DNA of 56,067 nt from Paenibacillus agaridevorans. GTDB taxonomy: Bacteria; Bacillota; Bacilli; Paenibacillales; Paenibacillaceae. How positions within the stretch are numbered: position 1 is the first letter of the stretch; every line of letters begins with the position of its first letter. The position numbers and the translations under genes are program-made. The stretch covers positions 44,850 to 100,916 of the forward strand of contig NZ_BDQX01000196.1 in assembly GCF_003112455.1 (NCBI RefSeq), read 5' to 3'. The notes below the pieces were generated by a model. It was not told the origin of the DNA, ran no database searches, and saw only the letters and a list, made by a program, of their open reading frames with translations. This document shows positions 53,537 through 56,067 of this stretch, piece after piece.

Positions 53537-53587
53537 AAAAAAGAGCTCATCTCCTACTTTGGTTCGTAGAAAATGAGCTCTTTTTGT
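53537..53587 (+). terminator. Terminator of the MFS gene
   Basis: AAAAAAGAGCTCAT pairs with ATGAGCTCTTTTT around an inner CTAC/GTAG stem. It is probably bidirectional but lies before the convergent htpG stop codon. Confidence 0.85.
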
Positions 53588-53662
53588 TTTGTGGACCCGC
53601 CTTAGTGCCGTCGATGCTTCAAGCGAGCCCTATTTATGATGTTAGTGCGAGTCTCCGCGATG

Positions 53663-55543
53663 TTACACCATCACTTTACAAATATCGTTCGTAAATTCCA
53701 CAGGATCCTGGAGTGGAAGTCCTTCGATCAGCAGAGCTTGGTTGTATAGGAGCTGCGTATACAAATTGAACTTCTCTTTGTCAGAGCCGTGTGCGTTCTT
53801 AAGCGATTGGAATACGTCGTGGTTAACATTAATTTCCAGAACCTTGTCCGCTTTCACGTCGCCGCTGTCCGGCATCGCTTTAAGGATTTTCTCCATCTCG
53901 ATGGAAAGCTCGCCTTCAGCGGAGAGGCAGACGGGATGACTTCTCAGACGTTTGGAAGCTTTGACGGACTTCACTTTGCCGGAGAGCAGCTCTTGCATGC
54001 TGTCGAACAATTCCTTGTTCGTGTCCGCTTCCGTATCGGACTCCTTGTCCTTTTCGTCCTGCTCGAAACCAAGATCGCCGCTGGAGATGGAGCGGAACTC
54101 TTTCTCCTTGAAGTTCATGATCATTTTGATCGCGAACTCGTCGATGTCGTCCGTCAGATACAGAATTTCGTAACCTTTCTCCAGCACGACTTCGATTTGC
54201 GGGAGCTTTTCGATCCGCGCGATCGATTCGCCGGCCGCGTAATAGATATACTTCTGATCTTCCGGCATGCGGGATACGTATTCTTCGAGGCTGACCAGCT
54301 TGTTCTCCTTGGAGGAGTGGAATAGCAGCAGCTCTTGCAGATCGGCTTTGTTCATTCCGTAATCGTTGTAAACGCCGAACTTCAGCTGACGGCCGAACGC
54401 TTTGTAGAACTTCTCGTAGTTGTCGCGATCATCCTTCTGCATCCCTTGGAGCAGGCTTTTGATTTTGTTCTTGATGTTCTTCGCGATCAGCTTCAACTGG
54501 CGGTCATGCTGCAGCAGCTCGCGGGAAATGTTGAGCGACAGGTCCTCGGAGTCGACCATCCCCTTAACGAAGCTGAAGTAATCCGGCAGCAGATCGGCGC
54601 ATTTGTCCATGATCAGAACGCCATTGGAGTACAGCTCAAGCCCCTTGGCATATTCTTTCGTGTAATAATCGAACGGCGCGTTCTCCGGAATGTACAAAAT
54701 CGCGTTGTACACGACGGCTCCGTCGGCGCTGATGTGAACATGCTTAAGCGGTTTGTCGAAGCCATAACGTTTCTCCGCATAAAATGCGGCGTAATCCTCG
54801 TCCGTCAGCTCGTTTTTGTTCCTGCGCCAGATCGGTACCATACTGTTGAGCGTTTGCTCTTCGATCGTTTCCTCGAACTCGCCCTCGCTGCCTTCCTTTG
54901 GACGCTGGCTCGTCATATCCATCTTGATCGGATAACGGATAAAGTCGGAATATTTTTTAATAATCGCGCGCAGACGATACTGCTCCAGGAACTCGTCGTA
55001 TTGCTCGTCCTCCGTATTCTCCTTGATGCGAAGCACGATTTCGGTACCGACTGAAGCTTTCTCAGCTGGCGTAATCACATAACCGTCGGCGCCTTCGGAG
55101 ACCCATTGGTATGCCTGGTCGCTTCCAAGCGCCCTAGTCGTTACTTTTACTTCGTCGGCCACCATAAATGCGGAGTAGAAGCCTACGCCGAACTGACCGA
55201 TAATATTGTGGCCATCCTTTGCTTCGTTCTGCTGCTTAAACGCCAGCGATCCGCTCTTCGCGATAACGCCGAGGTTATTCTCGAGCTCCTCCTGCGTCAT
55301 GCCGATGCCGGTATCCGTCAGAGTCAACGTACGAGCGGACTTATCTGCCGTCACTTTAATGAAATAATCTTCTTTATTGAAAACAAGGCTGTCGTCCGTC
55401 AACGCTTTGTAATAAATTTTGTCGATGGCATCACTCGCGTTTGAGATCAGCTCCCGCAAGAAAATCTCCTTTTGCGTATAAATCGAATTAATCATCATCT
55501 CCAGCAGTCGTTTGGATTCCGCCTGGAATTGCTTCATAACCAT
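53663..55543 (-). CDS. htpG: Molecular chaperone HtpG (Hsp90)
   Basis: ATG 55543 ([20 protein letters not shown]) follows GAGAGGAG. The 626-aa protein has the full Hsp90 layout. The N-terminal GHKL ATPase carries [25 protein letters not shown] and [14 protein letters not shown]; the middle domain carries [16 protein letters not shown]; a C-terminal dimerisation domain follows. It lacks the eukaryotic charged linker and MEEVD tail. It is a cytoplasmic ATP-dependent chaperone. A perfect CIRCE operator and a sigma-A promoter stand upstream, so HrcA should repress it and heat should induce it. Confidence 0.97.
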   Translation of the reverse strand: MVMKQFQAESKRLLEMMINSIYTQKEIFLRELISNASDAIDKIYYKALTDDSLVFNKEDYFIKVTADKSARTLTLTDTGIGMTQEELENNLGVIAKSGSLAFKQQNEAKDGHNIIGQFGVGFYSAFMVADEVKVTTRALGSDQAYQWVSEGADGYVITPAEKASVGTEIVLRIKENTEDEQYDEFLEQYRLRAIIKKYSDFIRYPIKMDMTSQRPKEGSEGEFEETIEEQTLNSMVPIWRRNKNELTDEDYAAFYAEKRYGFDKPLKHVHISADGAVVYNAILYIPENAPFDYYTKEYAKGLELYSNGVLIMDKCADLLPDYFSFVKGMVDSEDLSLNISRELLQHDRQLKLIAKNIKNKIKSLLQGMQKDDRDNYEKFYKAFGRQLKFGVYNDYGMNKADLQELLLFHSSKENKLVSLEEYVSRMPEDQKYIYYAAGESIARIEKLPQIEVVLEKGYEILYLTDDIDEFAIKMIMNFKEKEFRSISSGDLGFEQDEKDKESDTEADTNKELFDSMQELLSGKVKSVKASKRLRSHPVCLSAEGELSIEMEKILKAMPDSGDVKADKVLEINVNHDVFQSLKNAHGSDKEKFNLYTQLLYNQALLIEGLPLQDPVEFTNDICKVMV

Positions 55544-55613
55544 GAATGCGCTCTCCTCTCAATAGTGGAACTATGTAATCGGGCTCCGTCGTCGGCTTGT
55601 CCGACACTTCGTG

Positions 55614-55640
55614 TTAGCACTCATTCATCAGGAGTGCTAA
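55614..55640 (-). promoter_or_regulatory. CIRCE operator (HrcA-binding site) of htpG
   Basis: TTAGCACTC-N9-GAGTGCTAA, a perfect match to the CIRCE consensus on both arms. It overlaps the expected transcription start of htpG. Confidence 0.95.
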
Positions 55641-55650
55641 TCCCTCCTTT

Positions 55651-55680
55651 TATATACCATATCTATAATTTTGATGTCAA
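55651..55680 (-). promoter_or_regulatory. Sigma-A promoter of htpG
   Basis: On the minus strand TTGACA (55680-55675), an 18-nt spacer, TATATA (55656-55651). CIRCE begins 10 bp downstream. Confidence 0.75.
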
Positions 55681-55681
55681 C

Positions 55682-55985
55682 TCTTTCGTTGGTTCTTTCG
55701 TTCTTTCGTTGGCTTCCGTTTGTATCACGGTTATCCGTTTGACTCCCAATCGATTCTACTTATGCAGATGCTGCTCCTTTATCCTCCGTTTGAAGCCATG
55801 CATAGTTTTCTAAATCACAACAAAATCACCCTTGCGAGTGATTGGAAGTTAATGTCTGCGAGTTCGCCTCTCCTAACAACCTATGATAGACGGCAGAGGC
55901 GCTATTTTGTCGATTTTCGACATTTTCGAATTAAAAAAGTCCTTATTCGCTTCGGTTAACACAACCCGGCGAGCGTGGAGCGAAT
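55682..55985. other. Noncoding region upstream of htpG
   Basis: It begins with TTTCGTT direct repeats (55683-55710). A 79-codon plus-strand frame at 55720-55959 lacks a ribosome binding site. No gene is supported. Confidence 0.4.
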
Positions 55986-56067
55986 GGACTATGATAGCGG
56001 ATTTATCCGCTTTATTGGGCTGTGCCGGGGGCGCTCGGACTATTATAGCGGATTTATCCGCTTTATT
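55986..56067. repeat. 51-nt spaced hairpin repeats at the right edge
   Basis: GGACTATNATAGCGGATTTA starts at 55986 and 56037, each forming AGCGGAT/ATCCGCT. The array continues past the window. A related hairpin occurs near 31669. Confidence 0.8.

Noticed and set aside
55720..55959. 79-codon plus-strand frame near the right edge
   Set aside because: No ribosome binding site, and the composition is like the surrounding noncoding DNA.

Overview
The window looks like chromosome of a Paenibacillus/Cohnella-type member of the Bacillota (Paenibacillaceae). The grounds are strong GGAGG-type ribosome binding sites, S-layer homology (SLH) domains on a giant secreted protein, an LplABC-type sugar transporter next to a YesMN-type two-component system, and a perfect CIRCE operator before htpG. 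Intergenic regions are full of short hairpin repeats. I saw no rRNA, tRNA, CRISPR array, transposase or phage gene.

Layout. (1) 1-18151, minus strand: three giant secreted-protein genes in a row: an Ig-like protein of 1794 aa, an SLH-anchored protein of 2568 aa, and a GLUG-repeat protein that runs off the left edge (at least 1606 aa). Both gaps between them hold a long hairpin. This looks like one cell-surface locus. (2) 18647-22833, plus strand: a 43-aa membrane peptide, a membrane-anchored M15 peptidase, and a four-gene envelope module. The module is a YdjI-like SPFH protein with four zinc ribbons, a four-helix membrane protein with a coiled-coil tail, and two paralogous membrane proteins ending in zinc ribbons. 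(3) 23347-34097: mostly single genes: a luciferase-like monooxygenase, a DUF4184 membrane protein, an SNF2 helicase with SWIM finger, a MalT-like LuxR regulator, an ECF sigma factor divergent from a clpP paralogue, and a His-rich protein. (4) 34311-46157: a carbohydrate-uptake locus made of a solute-binding lipoprotein, two permeases, an AraC-type response regulator, a YesM-type histidine kinase, a decayed GH95 fragment, a GH31 alpha-xylosidase and a divergent cupin/AraC regulator. (5) 46264-53486: a methyltransferase, an SDR plus FAH-family pair that probably acts on a sugar acid, a nuclease-like/wHTH protein, an IclR regulator, and a LysR/MFS divergent pair. (6) 53663-55680: htpG with CIRCE.

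How the parts work together. The locus in (4) reads as sense (histidine kinase), regulate (response regulator), import (ABC system, ATPase absent), and cut (GH31). A 19-nt block that matches at 17 positions lies before both the permease operon and the GH95 remnant, so it may be the shared operator. The SDR/FAH pair in (5) would fit the last steps of non-phosphorylative sugar-acid breakdown under IclR control.

Least explained parts: the giant-protein trio, the zinc-ribbon membrane module, and a two-copy structured element (22832-22922 and 34118-34222) with compensatory base changes, each copy followed by a terminator. A second, 166-nt multi-hairpin element lies inside the ABC operon. All functional statements come from reading the sequence; no database search was run.
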